DNA of 64,000 nt from Crateriforma conspicua (GCF_007752935.1 NZ_CP036319.1:4526001-4590000), one strand, 5' to 3'; shown: positions 1 to 9,757, numbered from the stretch's first letter. Notes: a model not told the origin generated them from the sequence alone. Program-made: numbers and translations.

Positions 1-650
1 ACCTCCTCGGCCACCGTGATTTGGACGTGATCGACGTAGTTTCGATTCCACAGCGGTTCGAAAATCGTGTTCCCGAAACGCATCGCGAAGATGTTTTGAA
101 CCGTTTCTTTGCCCAAGTAATGATCGATACGATAGATCTGGTCTTCGCGAAAGACTTGGTGAATGGACTCGTTCAGTTTGCGGGCCGATTTCAAATCCGT
201 ACCGAACGGTTTTTCGATGATCACCCGACGATAGCCATCGCTGTCATCGGCCAACCCGGCGGCGCCAAGCTGACGAATGGCTTCTTCGTACAACTGGGGC
301 ATCGTCGACAGATAATACAGCCGTCCGTCGGCCGGCGTGTCTTCGATCTCGCTTAGAAACCCCGCCAATGCCGTGAAGTCTTCGGCGCTCTTGATGTCAC
401 CGGGTTGATAGAAGACGTGCTGACTGAATTGGTCCCACGTTTCGGCATCGAACAACTTGGGTGAAAACTTGGCCGTCGTTTCCCGCAGCGAATCCCGCCA
501 CTGCTGGTGTTCGAACTTGCTGCGTGACACGCCGACAATTCGCGTCGTCTTGGCCAAGCGTTTCTTGGCAAACATGCTATACAAGGCGGGAATCAGTTTT
601 CGACTGGTCAGGTCGCCCGAAGCGCCAAAGATCACGATCGTGTCGGTCAT
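1..650 (-). CDS. zwf: glucose-6-phosphate 1-dehydrogenase, N-terminal part (cut by window edge)
   Basis: Oxidises glucose 6-phosphate to 6-phosphogluconolactone with NAD(P)+ in the cytoplasm, opening the oxidative pentose phosphate pathway. Reading right to left, the protein opens with TIVIFGASGDLTSRKL, the dinucleotide-binding GxxGDL region. It then shows IIEKPFGTDLKS and the substrate-binding signature RIDHYLGKE, both diagnostic of the family. About 216 of the usual ~480-510 residues lie in the window; the C-terminal half is off the left edge. The ATG at 650 gives MTDTIVIFGASGD, the usual short N-terminus; in-frame ATGs at 668 and 686 are alternatives and no strong ribosome binding site separates them. 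The gene is divergent from yidD. Confidence 0.95.
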   Translation of the reverse strand, partial: MTDTIVIFGASGDLTSRKLIPALYSMFAKKRLAKTTRIVGVSRSKFEHQQWRDSLRETTAKFSPKLFDAETWDQFSQHVFYQPGDIKSAEDFTALAGFLSEIEDTPADGRLYYLSTMPQLYEEAIRQLGAAGLADDSDGYRRVIIEKPFGTDLKSARKLNESIHQVFREDQIYRIDHYLGKETVQNIFAMRFGNTIFEPLWNRNYVDHVQITVAEE

Positions 651-791
651 GGTTCGCGATTGCTCCATCGGTTCCAAAAACGTCATCGATGCGAAACGGA
701 ACGATCCGCCGCTGCGTCCGCAGGATAGGCGACCAATCGTCGCAGCGGAACGGCACCAATTTTTGAAACGGCCGCCGGAAAGGTTCGCCCC

Positions 792-1001
792 ATGCTTCAG
801 CGTTTGGCCATCGCCGCGGTGCGAATGTATCAGACCACCATCAGCCCACTGATCGGTGCCAGTTGCCGCTACACGCCCACGTGCAGCGAATACACCGTCC
901 AAGCGATTCAGAAATACGGTTTGTGCCGGGGAATTTGGAAAGGCGTCTGCCGCATCGCGCGGTGCCATCCTTTTTCCCGCGGCGGATATGACCCGCCCTG
1001 A
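792..1001 (+). CDS. yidD: YidD-type membrane protein insertion efficiency factor
   Basis: A 69-residue protein with the complete YidD pattern: an amphipathic N-terminal helix, ISPLIG, then [10 protein letters not shown], a middle helix and the C-terminal [13 protein letters not shown]. In other bacteria YidD lies at the inner membrane and helps YidC-dependent insertion. Family members are 70-90 residues, so this copy is full length. A GGAAAGG stretch 8-9 nt before the ATG supports the start. The usual rpmH-rnpA-yidD-yidC cluster is absent, so the gene is detached from its typical neighbours. Confidence 0.93.
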   Translation: MLQRLAIAAVRMYQTTISPLIGASCRYTPTCSEYTVQAIQKYGLCRGIWKGVCRIARCHPFSRGGYDPP

Positions 1002-1216
1002 AAATAGGACAGACCGCTCCGCCCGCGCTCCACAACTCTCACGGCCCGATTCCCTGGCCACCCGGCATACGTATGCGGCCAGCGATGAAAGCGCCGGCGG
1101 ATGAAAGCGGACCGCCTGTGGTGCATAATGGGCGTTCTCGGCCGCGACGCGTGCCGCCCTACCTGAAACTTCGGTTTTCAATTCCCCAACATCTCTCCTG
1201 CCAGGATTTCACCGCC

Positions 1217-2779
1217 GTGACCCGGAAAGCTCTCGCCAAAACCTTGCCCCAACGCCTGTCTCGTCGCCAGTTCCATGGCATCGCCGGATCGGCGGCCGCA
1301 TTGATGGTCCATTCGTCGGTATCGGCCGACAGCCCCAGCGGCGATATCGGCGTCGCGGTCTGCGGTGTCAACGGACGTGGCGGCAGCCACCTGGCCGCGT
1401 TCATGAAAGAACCGCGCACGGTCGTCAACGTGATCGTCGACATCGACGAAGCGGTGGGACAAAAACGTGCCAGCGAGGTCGAACGACAACAGGGCAAACG
1501 TCCCGTCGTGATCTCCGACGTCCGTGAAGCGGTCCAGCGGGATGACGTCAAAGTCGTCAGTTGTGCGACGCCGAACCACTGGCACGCATTGATCGGCGTT
1601 CTGGCGATGCAAAACGGCAAAGACGTCTATCTGGAAAAACCCATCAGCCACAACGTTCAAGAAGGCAGCGCCCTGGTGGCCGCCGCCAAGAAGTACGGCC
1701 GCATGTTGCAAACCGGCACCCAATGCCGCAGCAGCACCGCGTGCCAGGACGCAGTCGAGTTCATCAGGTCGGGCGGAATCGGCGAAGTCAAATTTGCACG
1801 CGGCCTGTGTTACAAACGCCGCAAGTCAATTGGCGCGTTGGGCGATTACGAGATCCCCGAACAAGTCGACTTTGATCTGTGGAGCGGTCCGGCCACGTTG
1901 ACGGATCCCAAACTGACTCGGCAACGCTTCCATTACGATTGGCACTGGCAACGTCACTACGGCAACGGCGACTTGGGTAACCAAGGTCCCCACCAAACCG
2001 ACATCGCGCGTTGGGGCTTGGGCGTCGACGTCCAACCCAATTCGATCCTGACCTATGGCGGTCGGCTGGGCTATCAAGCCGAACGTAACGACCCCAGCTA
2101 TGTCGATGCCGGCGACACCGGAAACACCGAAGTTTCCATCTACGATTACGGCGATAAGTGCATCGTTTTCGAAACACGTGGTCTGTCAGTGGACAATTCC
2201 GCCGACGACGAAATCAACAAGCTATTCGGATTCTCCAAGGGCAACAAGATCGGCGTGATCTTCTACGGCAGCGAAGGATACTTGGCCCAAACCAGCTATG
2301 GCAGCTGCGAGGCGTTCGACAAGAACATGAATTCGATCAAGAAGTTCGGTCACCAGTCGAAGTACGGCGATGGGTTCAACCTGAACGACGATCACTTCAT
2401 GAATTTCCTGGACGCCGTGCAAACCCGTGACGCTTCGGTGCTGCACGCCGACGCGAATACCGGCCACCTGTCGGCATCGGTCAGCCACCTGGGCAACATT
2501 TCGTACTACTTGGGTGAAGACAACAAGGTTTCACCGGACGAACTGAAGCAACAACTGGCCAGTGTGAAGAGCCTGGATGACAACATCGAAACGGCCAATC
2601 GCACCTTGAAGCATTTGACCGACAACGGCGTTGACCTGGACAAGTATCCGGTTTCATTGGGACCGCTGTTGAAGTTCGATCCGGAAACTGAAAAGTTCCT
2701 GAACAACGACCAGGCCAACGAATTGCTGACGCGGCAGTACCGCGACGGTTTTGAGGTCCCCGCACCGGCGGACGTTTGA
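1217..2779 (+). CDS. Tat-exported Gfo/Idh/MocA family oxidoreductase
   Basis: NAD(P)-dependent oxidoreductase of the Gfo/Idh/MocA fold, probably acting on a sugar or sugar derivative outside the cytoplasm; the substrate cannot be told. From the GTG at 1217 the protein has 520 residues. It starts with a twin-arginine signal (SRRQF at about residues 15-19, then a small hydrophobic stretch). The Rossmann motif GVNGRGG follows at 50-56, then TPNHWHA and the family EKP motif (LEKPISHN) near 139-146. The frame is open further upstream to an ATG at 1073, but that would put 64 extra residues in front of the Tat motif, so GTG 1217 with AGGA about 10 nt upstream is preferred. Such Tat-exported paralogues are numerous in planctomycetes. 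Confidence 0.88.
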   Translation: MTRKALAKTLPQRLSRRQFHGIAGSAAALMVHSSVSADSPSGDIGVAVCGVNGRGGSHLAAFMKEPRTVVNVIVDIDEAVGQKRASEVERQQGKRPVVISDVREAVQRDDVKVVSCATPNHWHALIGVLAMQNGKDVYLEKPISHNVQEGSALVAAAKKYGRMLQTGTQCRSSTACQDAVEFIRSGGIGEVKFARGLCYKRRKSIGALGDYEIPEQVDFDLWSGPATLTDPKLTRQRFHYDWHWQRHYGNGDLGNQGPHQTDIARWGLGVDVQPNSILTYGGRLGYQAERNDPSYVDAGDTGNTEVSIYDYGDKCIVFETRGLSVDNSADDEINKLFGFSKGNKIGVIFYGSEGYLAQTSYGSCEAFDKNMNSIKKFGHQSKYGDGFNLNDDHFMNFLDAVQTRDASVLHADANTGHLSASVSHLGNISYYLGEDNKVSPDELKQQLASVKSLDDNIETANRTLKHLTDNGVDLDKYPVSLGPLLKFDPETEKFLNNDQANELLTRQYRDGFEVPAPADV

Positions 2780-2803
2780 TCCGACCGCCCGCGATCCAGG
2801 TGG

Positions 2804-2828
2804 CTCCGGTCGTCTACAACGACCGGAG
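2804..2828. terminator. stem-loop between convergent genes
   Basis: Perfect 10-bp stem, CTCCGGTCGT (2804-2813) paired with ACGACCGGAG (2819-2828), with a 5-nt loop. It lies between the stop of the Gfo/Idh gene and the stop of the convergent isomerase gene and overlaps the latter's last codons. There is no T-run on either side, so it is a candidate bidirectional terminator or mRNA 3' end stabiliser rather than a textbook intrinsic terminator. Confidence 0.5.
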
Positions 2829-3653
2829 ATAACTGATCCCGTCGGCCATTTCCGCCATCGCCGATTCGTCCGGCATGTCGGCGCGGCCGACAACAAAAGG
2901 GCCGCGATAGGGCAAATCTTCCAGTCGCCCCAGCAAGTTTGGAAAGTCCGCGGTCCCCTGACCTAAGGGGACCATCAATCCGCGGCCGGCGGCAAAATCC
3001 AGCACGCCGTCGACGGCGCAGACTAAGTGGATCCGATTGCCCAGCGCCGCGATCGCTTCATCGACATCAAATCGGTTGATGATCAATTGGCCGGGGTTCA
3101 ACGCGGCGGCAATGAACGCTTGGTCGGACAGCCGCAGCATGCTTTCCAAATCGGGCCCGCTTTCGGATCCCGTTTCAGCGGCCAAGACCGCGCCGACGCG
3201 TGCGCCATAGCGTCCCAGGTCATCCAGGACCAATTGCAACTGCTGCATCTCCGGCGACAACGGCTGCGGCGTCTCTTCATCGCCATCGGTTTGTGGCATC
3301 GGTTGAACACGCCCGATTTGGTTGACCACCACCGGTGCCCCCAAGCGATAGGCGAACGACAACGCCTGCTTTGTCGCGTCGACGCGCCGTTCTAAATCAC
3401 TCGGGTTGTCATATCCGCGCCGCGTTTGAAACCGGATCGCTGCGACCCTCAAATTCAAATCATCCAGCATTTTCCGCAATTGCCGAACGCCCGTGTCCGA
3501 TAATTCCGAAGGCCGGACCGTCTGTCGGGCACAAAGTTCCACGGCATCGACCCGCAATGCCGCCGCGGCGATCAATGCTTTCTTGAGCCCGCCGGGGCGT
3601 CGGGTATCGATCGGAATGGCGTCCAGACGGACGGCCAGTTTCAGTTCTGCCAT
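2814..3653 (-). CDS. sugar phosphate isomerase/epimerase-like TIM-barrel protein
   Basis: A 279-residue cytoplasmic protein resembling the xylose isomerase-like TIM-barrel (AP endonuclease family 2) superfamily. The barrel strands can be followed: LKLAVRLDA at the start, VDAVELCA near residue 35-42, LRVAAIRF near 68-75, APVVVNQIG near 105-113, GAVLAAETG near 150-158 and IHLVCAVDG near 207-215. Enzymes of this fold isomerise or epimerise sugars using a divalent metal; the substrate is unknown. It is convergent with the Gfo/Idh oxidoreductase, and the two families often occur together in sugar catabolism, which is only suggestive here. Confidence 0.72.
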   Translation of the reverse strand: MAELKLAVRLDAIPIDTRRPGGLKKALIAAAALRVDAVELCARQTVRPSELSDTGVRQLRKMLDDLNLRVAAIRFQTRRGYDNPSDLERRVDATKQALSFAYRLGAPVVVNQIGRVQPMPQTDGDEETPQPLSPEMQQLQLVLDDLGRYGARVGAVLAAETGSESGPDLESMLRLSDQAFIAAALNPGQLIINRFDVDEAIAALGNRIHLVCAVDGVLDFAAGRGLMVPLGQGTADFPNLLGRLEDLPYRGPFVVGRADMPDESAMAEMADGISYLRSL

Positions 3654-3993
3654 CGTTTTGGTCGGAAAAAAGAAGATTCCGGATTGTTCAGTTTCATGCT
3701 GCGGTGACGTCGCCCTGTCGTTTCCCTCAAGGATCGCGGCGAGGCAACCAGTCGACCGCCCACCGTTGTTTCATCCACATTCGTTTCACGCCAGACGCTG
3801 AAAGCCAACTTTGACCGCTCGGACGTCCCATGACCGCCGATGCGATACGTCGCGACGGTTGATGTCGACGACGACGCCGAAGGTCTGGAATTTCTTGCTG
3901 AGCGTATGGGCGGCGAAATTGGATCGGTGCCGACCGTCAATCCTAAGATCGCACCGGCGGTCCGACCATCAGGGATCACCTCTGCGCCGGGTC
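3654..3993. other. gap between divergent genes, no gene recognised
   Basis: Intergenic stretch between the isomerase (leftward) and the large exported protein (rightward). It presumably holds both promoters. The downstream frame is open back to an ATG at 3811, but that extension is Arg-rich and precedes a good signal peptide, so it is treated as non-coding. Confidence 0.4.
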
Positions 3994-6900
3994 ATGATCC
4001 TGATCGCAGGGCTCGTGTTCATGACCACCGGCAGTTTCGGCGTTGCCCAAGACCCCGCGGTGTCGTTTGAAAAGCGTGGTGACAACGATGCGTATCAAAA
4101 CCGATTGACCGAATTGCTGTTCGGCAAACAAAGTCGGATGCCCGTTCGAATCAGCAGTTCGGCGCCGCTGCGTGGCCCCGACGTTCACGAAGGTCCGGCA
4201 GGTCTGAAGGGCTACGTTTGGGATTTCGGACGCACCAACGACAACGACCACGACCTTTGGCCCGACGGCTGGGGACGGCGTGAAGGCCGGGGATATCCCA
4301 ACTACATCGAAATCGGAATCGAATCGGCCGGCAATCCGACAACCACTCTGCTTCGCAACATCGACGCTTGGTTGCTGGGACAGGAGGCCTACATCGACGT
4401 TTGGCAATGGGTGCGAAAAAACGTGCCCTTGGTCGCCTTGATCCAACCGCCGTCGCCGCAGCCGATCGTCATGATCAACCGGTTTGCCACCCATCCGGTG
4501 TTGCCGATCCTGCCGCCAACGCTGCCCGACTTGGCCGAAGACAACTATTTGCGGTTCCAGATGAACGGCGGCTTGGCAGAAGTCTGGTCCACGGTGGTGC
4601 CGACCAACCGGGCCTATCAGTACCAGTTCCGTTGTCGGGCAAAAACCACCGGATTGAAACACGATCAGGCGATCGCCGAATTGGTTTTCTTGGATGAAGC
4701 CGATCGAGAAGTGGACGTCCATGCGATGTCACCGATCACCGGCACCACGCCCTGGACCCAATACCAGATCGATCATATCCGTCCGCCCCAAACCGCATCC
4801 AAGATGCTGGTCCGTCTGCGCATCGAAGGCTCCGGGGACGGACTGCAGGACATTCGAGGCGAAATCGGATTCGACGAGATTCACATCGAACAGTTTCCGC
4901 AATTGCGAGTGGAAACGGATCGCGAACGCGGCGTTTACTGGGTGGACCAGCCGATCGACGTCACCGCTCGCGTGATGGGTCTGGGACACCACAACTTTTC
5001 GATTCGTTTCCGGATGCTGGATCAGTACGACCGCGAAATCGCAACCAAGCTGGTGCCCATTCGCCCCGGTGCCGCCTTTGTCGCCCGCGACTCCGGTGCA
5101 AACCCCAGTAACGCACCTTCCGATGCGAATCGTCTGATGGTTCGGCTGACCAGCCGCGACGACGTCCGCGTGGACTGGTCACCACCATTGCCGCCGCCGG
5201 GCTTTTATCGGTTCACCGCCGCGTTGGAAGACGGCCACCGGACCAGCTTGGCCAGTGAAACCACGGTCGCGGTCATCGATCGTTTGGTCGATCGTCCGGT
5301 CCGCGGCCCGTATGGATGGACGCTGGATAACTTTTCCGCCCGAACGGAAGACCGCCCTGATTTTTCGCCCGAATCGATCACTCAGTGGCTCCAGGCGTTG
5401 GGTGTTTCGCGAGTCAAAATCCCGGCTTGGCTTGGCCCTGATGATCACGAGGGTGCCGAACGTTTGACGCAACTGTTCCGCCGACTGCAGGATGCCGGCA
5501 TCCAAACGGTGGGCATGCTGGACGTCCCACCCCGCAGCCGCCTGTCGATGTACGACCTGCGCGGTGCCGATGACGAAGTTGCCGCACAGTTGTTCCGAGA
5601 TGAAAAGGTCTGGCAATCGGAATTGGAACCGGTGATGACGCGGTTGACTTTGAAGTGCCGGGTCTGGCAATTGGGGGCCGACGGGGACCACAGCTTCCTG
5701 GGTCGCCCCGGACTGCGTGATTCGGTCCAGGAGATTTCGCGTGGGTTGCAAGGATTCGGCCAGCCACTGGATCTGGCGTTGTCATGGCCTTGGTTGGAAC
5801 CGTTGCCGCCGCCGGAAGAAACGTCTTGGCAAGCCAATTGCCGAACGTTGGATCTGCCAATGACCAACGATGAATTGCACGAAGTCCTCACGCGAAACGA
5901 ATCGACTCGCAAGCTGGGACCGCGGACGTGGATGCTGATGGACCCGATTCGCAAGGACCAGTATTCACGTGACGCACGCATTCTGGATCTGGTGTTGCGG
6001 ATGGCGACGATTCGAAATCACCGTGTGGAAGCTTCCTTTGTCAGCCGACCAACCGATACCGAAAGCGGACTGTTGCGTCCCAACGGGCGCCCCGGCGAAC
6101 TGTTGCTGCCCTGGCGTACGACGTCACGTTTGCTGGGCGATCTGCGATACATCGGTTCGATCGAAATGCGCAGCGGCGCCCAAAACGCGGTCTTCGCCGG
6201 CAACGGCCGCGCCGTGATGATGGTCTGGTCGGACCAGCCGACCCAAGAAGAAATGTACTTGGGTGATCAACCACGACAAATCGACGTCTGGGGACGTTCC
6301 AATCGATTGCAAGAATCCCCCGGTCGCGAACATCCGGTGCATCGCTTTGTCATTGGCAAGACACCGACGTTCTTGGTCGACATCGATCCCACACTGATCG
6401 CCTTCCGCATGTCGGTGGCATTGCAGCCCGCACAACTCGACAGCCTGCTGGGCATCAGCCAGCCGATCGTGGTCAGCTATTCCAACCCGACCGATGTCAG
6501 CTTGCTGGGCACGTTACGGATGATCGGCCCGGATTCATGGCAGGTTCAATCGCCGCTGCGTCCGTGGGAAATTTTGCCGCATAAAGGCGCCCGCGAGGTG
6601 TTCAATGTCATCTTGGAAAACGACACCACCGTCGGCGATTACGAGATCCCCATTCGGTTCCAATTCCAAACCACGCCGCCACGTTCCATCACCGTATACC
6701 GTGACATCCACATCGGTCCCGAAGGCTTGGAATTGCAGGCGACCACGCGGATGGTCGGGTCGGAAATGCTAGTCCAGTTGGAATTGACCAATTCGGGACC
6801 GCGAACCCGCACGTATCAGTTCATCCTGTTTCCGCGAAACGGACGCCAAGACAAACGTCTGATCTTGAGCGTCCAACCAGGCAAGACCGTGAAGCGTTTC

Positions 6901-7008
6901 TTTGGACTTGAAGACGGCGAAGAACTGGTGGGTCAAACAATGTGGCTTCGCGCGATCGAACAAGATTCCGATCGCGTGCTGAACTACACAATCACTGGCA
7001 CGCGTTAA
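3994..7008 (+). CDS. large exported protein with a glycoside-hydrolase-like central region, function unknown
   Basis: About 1004 residues from ATG 3994, which begins a signal peptide (MILIAGLVFMTTGSFGVAQ). An open frame extends to ATG 3811 without a plausible N-terminus. The first ~400 residues look beta-rich and sugar-binding-like, with LRFQMNGGLAEVWST, WTQYQIDHIRPP and IGFDEIHIEQFP. The middle, from about 430, has alternating strand/helix elements typical of a (beta/alpha)8 barrel (ITQWLQALGVSRVKIPAW, LQDAGIQTVGMLDVPP). The C-terminal ~250 residues look like immunoglobulin-type domains. I do not recognise a named family and see no assignable catalytic pair. Its job, perhaps polysaccharide binding or turnover at the cell surface, is a guess. 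Confidence 0.72.
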   Translation: MILIAGLVFMTTGSFGVAQDPAVSFEKRGDNDAYQNRLTELLFGKQSRMPVRISSSAPLRGPDVHEGPAGLKGYVWDFGRTNDNDHDLWPDGWGRREGRGYPNYIEIGIESAGNPTTTLLRNIDAWLLGQEAYIDVWQWVRKNVPLVALIQPPSPQPIVMINRFATHPVLPILPPTLPDLAEDNYLRFQMNGGLAEVWSTVVPTNRAYQYQFRCRAKTTGLKHDQAIAELVFLDEADREVDVHAMSPITGTTPWTQYQIDHIRPPQTASKMLVRLRIEGSGDGLQDIRGEIGFDEIHIEQFPQLRVETDRERGVYWVDQPIDVTARVMGLGHHNFSIRFRMLDQYDREIATKLVPIRPGAAFVARDSGANPSNAPSDANRLMVRLTSRDDVRVDWSPPLPPPGFYRFTAALEDGHRTSLASETTVAVIDRLVDRPVRGPYGWTLDNFSARTEDRPDFSPESITQWLQALGVSRVKIPAWLGPDDHEGAERLTQLFRRLQDAGIQTVGMLDVPPRSRLSMYDLRGADDEVAAQLFRDEKVWQSELEPVMTRLTLKCRVWQLGADGDHSFLGRPGLRDSVQEISRGLQGFGQPLDLALSWPWLEPLPPPEETSWQANCRTLDLPMTNDELHEVLTRNESTRKLGPRTWMLMDPIRKDQYSRDARILDLVLRMATIRNHRVEASFVSRPTDTESGLLRPNGRPGELLLPWRTTSRLLGDLRYIGSIEMRSGAQNAVFAGNGRAVMMVWSDQPTQEEMYLGDQPRQIDVWGRSNRLQESPGREHPVHRFVIGKTPTFLVDIDPTLIAFRMSVALQPAQLDSLLGISQPIVVSYSNPTDVSLLGTLRMIGPDSWQVQSPLRPWEILPHKGAREVFNVILENDTTVGDYEIPIRFQFQTTPPRSITVYRDIHIGPEGLELQATTRMVGSEMLVQLELTNSGPRTRTYQFILFPRNGRQDKRLILSVQPGKTVKRFFGLEDGEELVGQTMWLRAIEQDSDRVLNYTITGTR

Positions 7009-7054
7009 GACGGGTTCAGACAACGCGGTTCGCTGCCGCAACAAAAATCAACGT

Positions 7055-8536
7055 CTAGTCGTCCGAATCGTTCCGCCAGAGGTGCGACTGGCCGATCAAA
7101 CCTTCCAGGTCGGCAAAGTAATTCGGATAGGTCTTTGCGGTGCAGGCGGGGTTTTCAATCTGGATGCCAGGAATCCGCAGTCCGACCAAAGCCAGACTCA
7201 TCGCCATCCGGTGATCGTGATACGTGGCCAAGCGGATCGGCGGCGCGTCCTCGCTGCGGCAAACCTGCGTTTCAGTTAGGGGGTGAATCGTCATGCCGTC
7301 ATCATGTTCTTCGACGGTCGCGCCCAGCTTTCGAAGTTCGCACGCCAAATCGCCAATCCGGTCGGTTTCTTTGAACCGGTTGTGCGCCACGCCTCGCACG
7401 CGGGTCGGCCCGTCGGCAAACAGGGCGACAACGGCAAGCGTTTGAACGGTGTCGCTGATTGCATTCATGTCGACATCGATGCCGGTCAGTCGTTGGCCGG
7501 GCGGGACACCTTGGACCGTCAGGTGGCCGTCGGACTTTTCAACAGCACAGCCCATCTTGGCCAAGACATCAACCAAGCCGACGTCGCCCTGCAACGCATC
7601 CGGTGACAATCCTTGCACCGTGACTTTGCCGCCCGTGATTGCCGCCGTGGCCCAAAAATAACTGGCGGCCGACGCATCGGGTTCGATGTCATAGTCGACC
7701 GGTCGGTAGGCAACCGGTTCGATGACGACTTTCAGCGCCGCATCGCCCGATTCGGCTTGCGAATCCTGCAGATGCACCACCGCACCAAAGTCCGCCATCA
7801 CTTTGGCCGTCATGTCGACGTAGGGCCGCGATACCAATTCGCCAGACACTTCGATAACGGTGGGCTGGCCGGACGCGGCGATGGGTCCGGCCATCATCAA
7901 TCCACTCAGGTACTGGCTACTGACGCTGCCACGGACTTTCAATTGGTGGCCATTCCATCCGCGGCCTTCCATGCAAACCGGCGGGCACCCGCCATCGGAT
8001 TCGGTCACGATGCGGCCGTCGATGACCGATGCGATGGCGTCCGTCAAATCGCCGATCGGTCTCTGGTGCATCCGCGGCACGCCCGACAGACGATAGTCAC
8101 CGCCGGCGGCCGACAGCGCGGCGGTCAGAAAGCGGATCGTCGTCCCGCTGTTGGCGATGAACAGTTCGGCCGGCCCGTCGCCTTTGGCGGATGCATTGGA
8201 ATCGCCAAGACGTCCGCCAACGGTGATCTCCGTACCGTCGCCGGAAACGTCGATGTCCCAACCGACTTGGCGAAGCGCCGCGACCATGACCTCGGTGTCT
8301 TCGCTTCGCAAAGCGCCATGCAACACCGCCGGTGATTCGCCAACTGAAAACGCCGCACAGATCAACGCCCGGTTGGTCAAGCTTTTGCTGCCCGGCGGCC
8401 GGATCGCCCCGACCACCGGTGGCGATGGCCGCACCTCCACGGTGCAATTCGTCGACGCGTGATCGATCGACGACTTTTCCGCGGCGGAGTCGTCGGAGTG
8501 TTGCGAACCGGAGGGGGCAGATTCAGATCTTGTCAT
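7055..8536 (-). CDS. aroA: 3-phosphoshikimate 1-carboxyvinyltransferase (EPSP synthase)
   Basis: Catalyses transfer of enolpyruvate from PEP to shikimate 3-phosphate, the sixth step of the shikimate pathway. The PEP/S3P-binding motif PPGSKSLTNRA is at residues 47-57, NSGTTIRFLTA near 129-139, and the closing DHRMAMSLALVGLR is present. The protein has 493 residues, longer than the usual ~430-450, because of an N-terminal polar extension of about 35 residues (many Ser/Asp) ahead of CTVEVRP. The first residues may be untranslated, but no better internal ATG is available. It is convergent with the large exported protein and not in an aro cluster. Confidence 0.95.
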   Translation of the reverse strand: MTRSESAPSGSQHSDDSAAEKSSIDHASTNCTVEVRPSPPVVGAIRPPGSKSLTNRALICAAFSVGESPAVLHGALRSEDTEVMVAALRQVGWDIDVSGDGTEITVGGRLGDSNASAKGDGPAELFIANSGTTIRFLTAALSAAGGDYRLSGVPRMHQRPIGDLTDAIASVIDGRIVTESDGGCPPVCMEGRGWNGHQLKVRGSVSSQYLSGLMMAGPIAASGQPTVIEVSGELVSRPYVDMTAKVMADFGAVVHLQDSQAESGDAALKVVIEPVAYRPVDYDIEPDASAASYFWATAAITGGKVTVQGLSPDALQGDVGLVDVLAKMGCAVEKSDGHLTVQGVPPGQRLTGIDVDMNAISDTVQTLAVVALFADGPTRVRGVAHNRFKETDRIGDLACELRKLGATVEEHDDGMTIHPLTETQVCRSEDAPPIRLATYHDHRMAMSLALVGLRIPGIQIENPACTAKTYPNYFADLEGLIGQSHLWRNDSDD

Positions 8537-8616
8537 CAGTCGACGGCTGTGTGTCGTGCCGCCGAAGCGGACGCCGAAAAACGCGTCGGATCAGTGAGGA
8601 CAATTAAAGACCAAAA

Positions 8617-8937
8617 TCAAACGGCCACCGACGCGTCATGGTCCGGAATGATCAGGGCCCCCACGATCATCAACGCCAGCGTGCTCATGTGAAAAATCCA
8701 TGCGTCGTCGCAAACGATGACCGTTCGGAGGGTGACGATCGTAATCACCAACAGGCAGGCGAAAAACCGCCGTTGTGCCTTTGCCAACGACTCTCCGCTG
8801 GCCAATTTCGCACTCAACAGCGTGGAAACCCCGATCACAGGCATCGCCATCGTGCTAAGCACTGACGCCATCAACGTGGAATCCAGCAATAAATTGGTTG
8901 CCAACGACAGTGATCCGCAGACCGTTTCGAACAGCAT
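8617..8937 (-). CDS. small membrane protein, function unknown
   Basis: A 106-residue hydrophobic protein. The frame is open to ATG 8994, but ATG 8937 is preceded by AAGGA at a 9-nt spacing, which decides the start. Three likely membrane segments can be seen: about residues 8-40 (including LMASVLSTMAMPVIGVSTLL), 55-75 (ACLLVITIVTLRTVIV) and 80-97 (MSTLALMIVGALII). No enzyme motif is present. It lies just upstream of aroA on the same strand (81-nt gap) and could be co-transcribed. Confidence 0.65.
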   Translation of the reverse strand: MLFETVCGSLSLATNLLLDSTLMASVLSTMAMPVIGVSTLLSAKLASGESLAKAQRRFFACLLVITIVTLRTVIVCDDAWIFHMSTLALMIVGALIIPDHDASVAV

Positions 8938-9226
8938 GGGCGAAAATCCTTTTTCGCGACATGAACAGAAGATAAGCCAAAGGCGTTGTCGCAAGTCCCC
9001 CCGGATCGGCGAAACATCGACTTGAGTGATTTTGCAAAATTTTCCGGAATTTCCTCAAGATCGCTTCATCCGTCAAATTCGACGCAATCGTCACAGTTTG
9101 ACTCAGGCGACGGCACCACGGCGGTCGATCAAACCCGACAAGCCGCCGATGCACCGCGTTGCCGGCCCGTTCCGAGCATCACGCACCCGAATTCGGCACC
9201 TCCCCCAAACGCCTCCGTCGACCGCC

Positions 9227-9757
9227 ATGTTCACCCGACCAGATCGACCGATTCCAACGATCATCCGTCGTCCCCGACCGGCACAGGGCCCATCACGCGG
9301 CATCACCACAGCAACGCCGCCGCGTGCGGTCCGCCGTGCAAAGTGGCTGGCGATTGCCTTGGCCGCGACCACCCTGACGGGATGCAGACTGTGTTCGACC
9401 TGTGAAATGGAAGACTACTCGGCATACGGCGGCATCTGGGAACGAACACAACGCGACAGCGGGCGGGTGGGCAGCCTGTTCGATCCTGCGGGCGTTCGTG
9501 GTGCCAGCCTGGCCAGCAAATCGGACCCGCCGTCGGCCGCCGAACTGGAACGACGTCGACAGCAATCTTTTGCCGAACCCGAATCCGGCGGCGATGGATC
9601 ATCCGGCGATATCGACAACGGATCGCAAGGTGACGCCCCGCCAAGCAACGGGGACAGCCCGGATGTCGACGCTGCACCCAAGCCCGACTTGGAAGAACTG
9701 AAACTGGAAGACATCGACGTCACGATGAAGCCGCTGGAGTTCCCGCGTCTGCACTGA
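9227..9757 (+). CDS. planctomycete-type lipoprotein, function unknown
   Basis: From ATG 9227 this gives 176 residues: an Arg/Pro-rich leader, a hydrophobic segment and a lipobox (ALAATTLTGC) near residue 42, so it should be lipidated and exported. After the Cys comes CSTCEMEDYSAYGGIWERT, then GRVGSLFDPAG, and a low-complexity acidic tail ending KPLEFPRLH. I know the YGG.WER and GRVGSLFDP phrases from planctomycete hypothetical lipoproteins, but the function is unknown. The frame remains open to 9026; the upstream part is Arg/Pro-rich and unlikely to be translated. Confidence 0.65.
   Translation: MFTRPDRPIPTIIRRPRPAQGPSRGITTATPPRAVRRAKWLAIALAATTLTGCRLCSTCEMEDYSAYGGIWERTQRDSGRVGSLFDPAGVRGASLASKSDPPSAAELERRRQQSFAEPESGGDGSSGDIDNGSQGDAPPSNGDSPDVDAAPKPDLEELKLEDIDVTMKPLEFPRLH

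Noticed and set aside
1073-1216. Upstream extension of the Gfo/Idh oxidoreductase
   Set aside because: It would place a Pro/Arg-rich segment before the Tat signal; GTG 1217 gives a normal signal peptide.
7613-8335. 240-residue open frame on the plus strand
   Set aside because: Antisense shadow of aroA, which shows all family motifs on the other strand.
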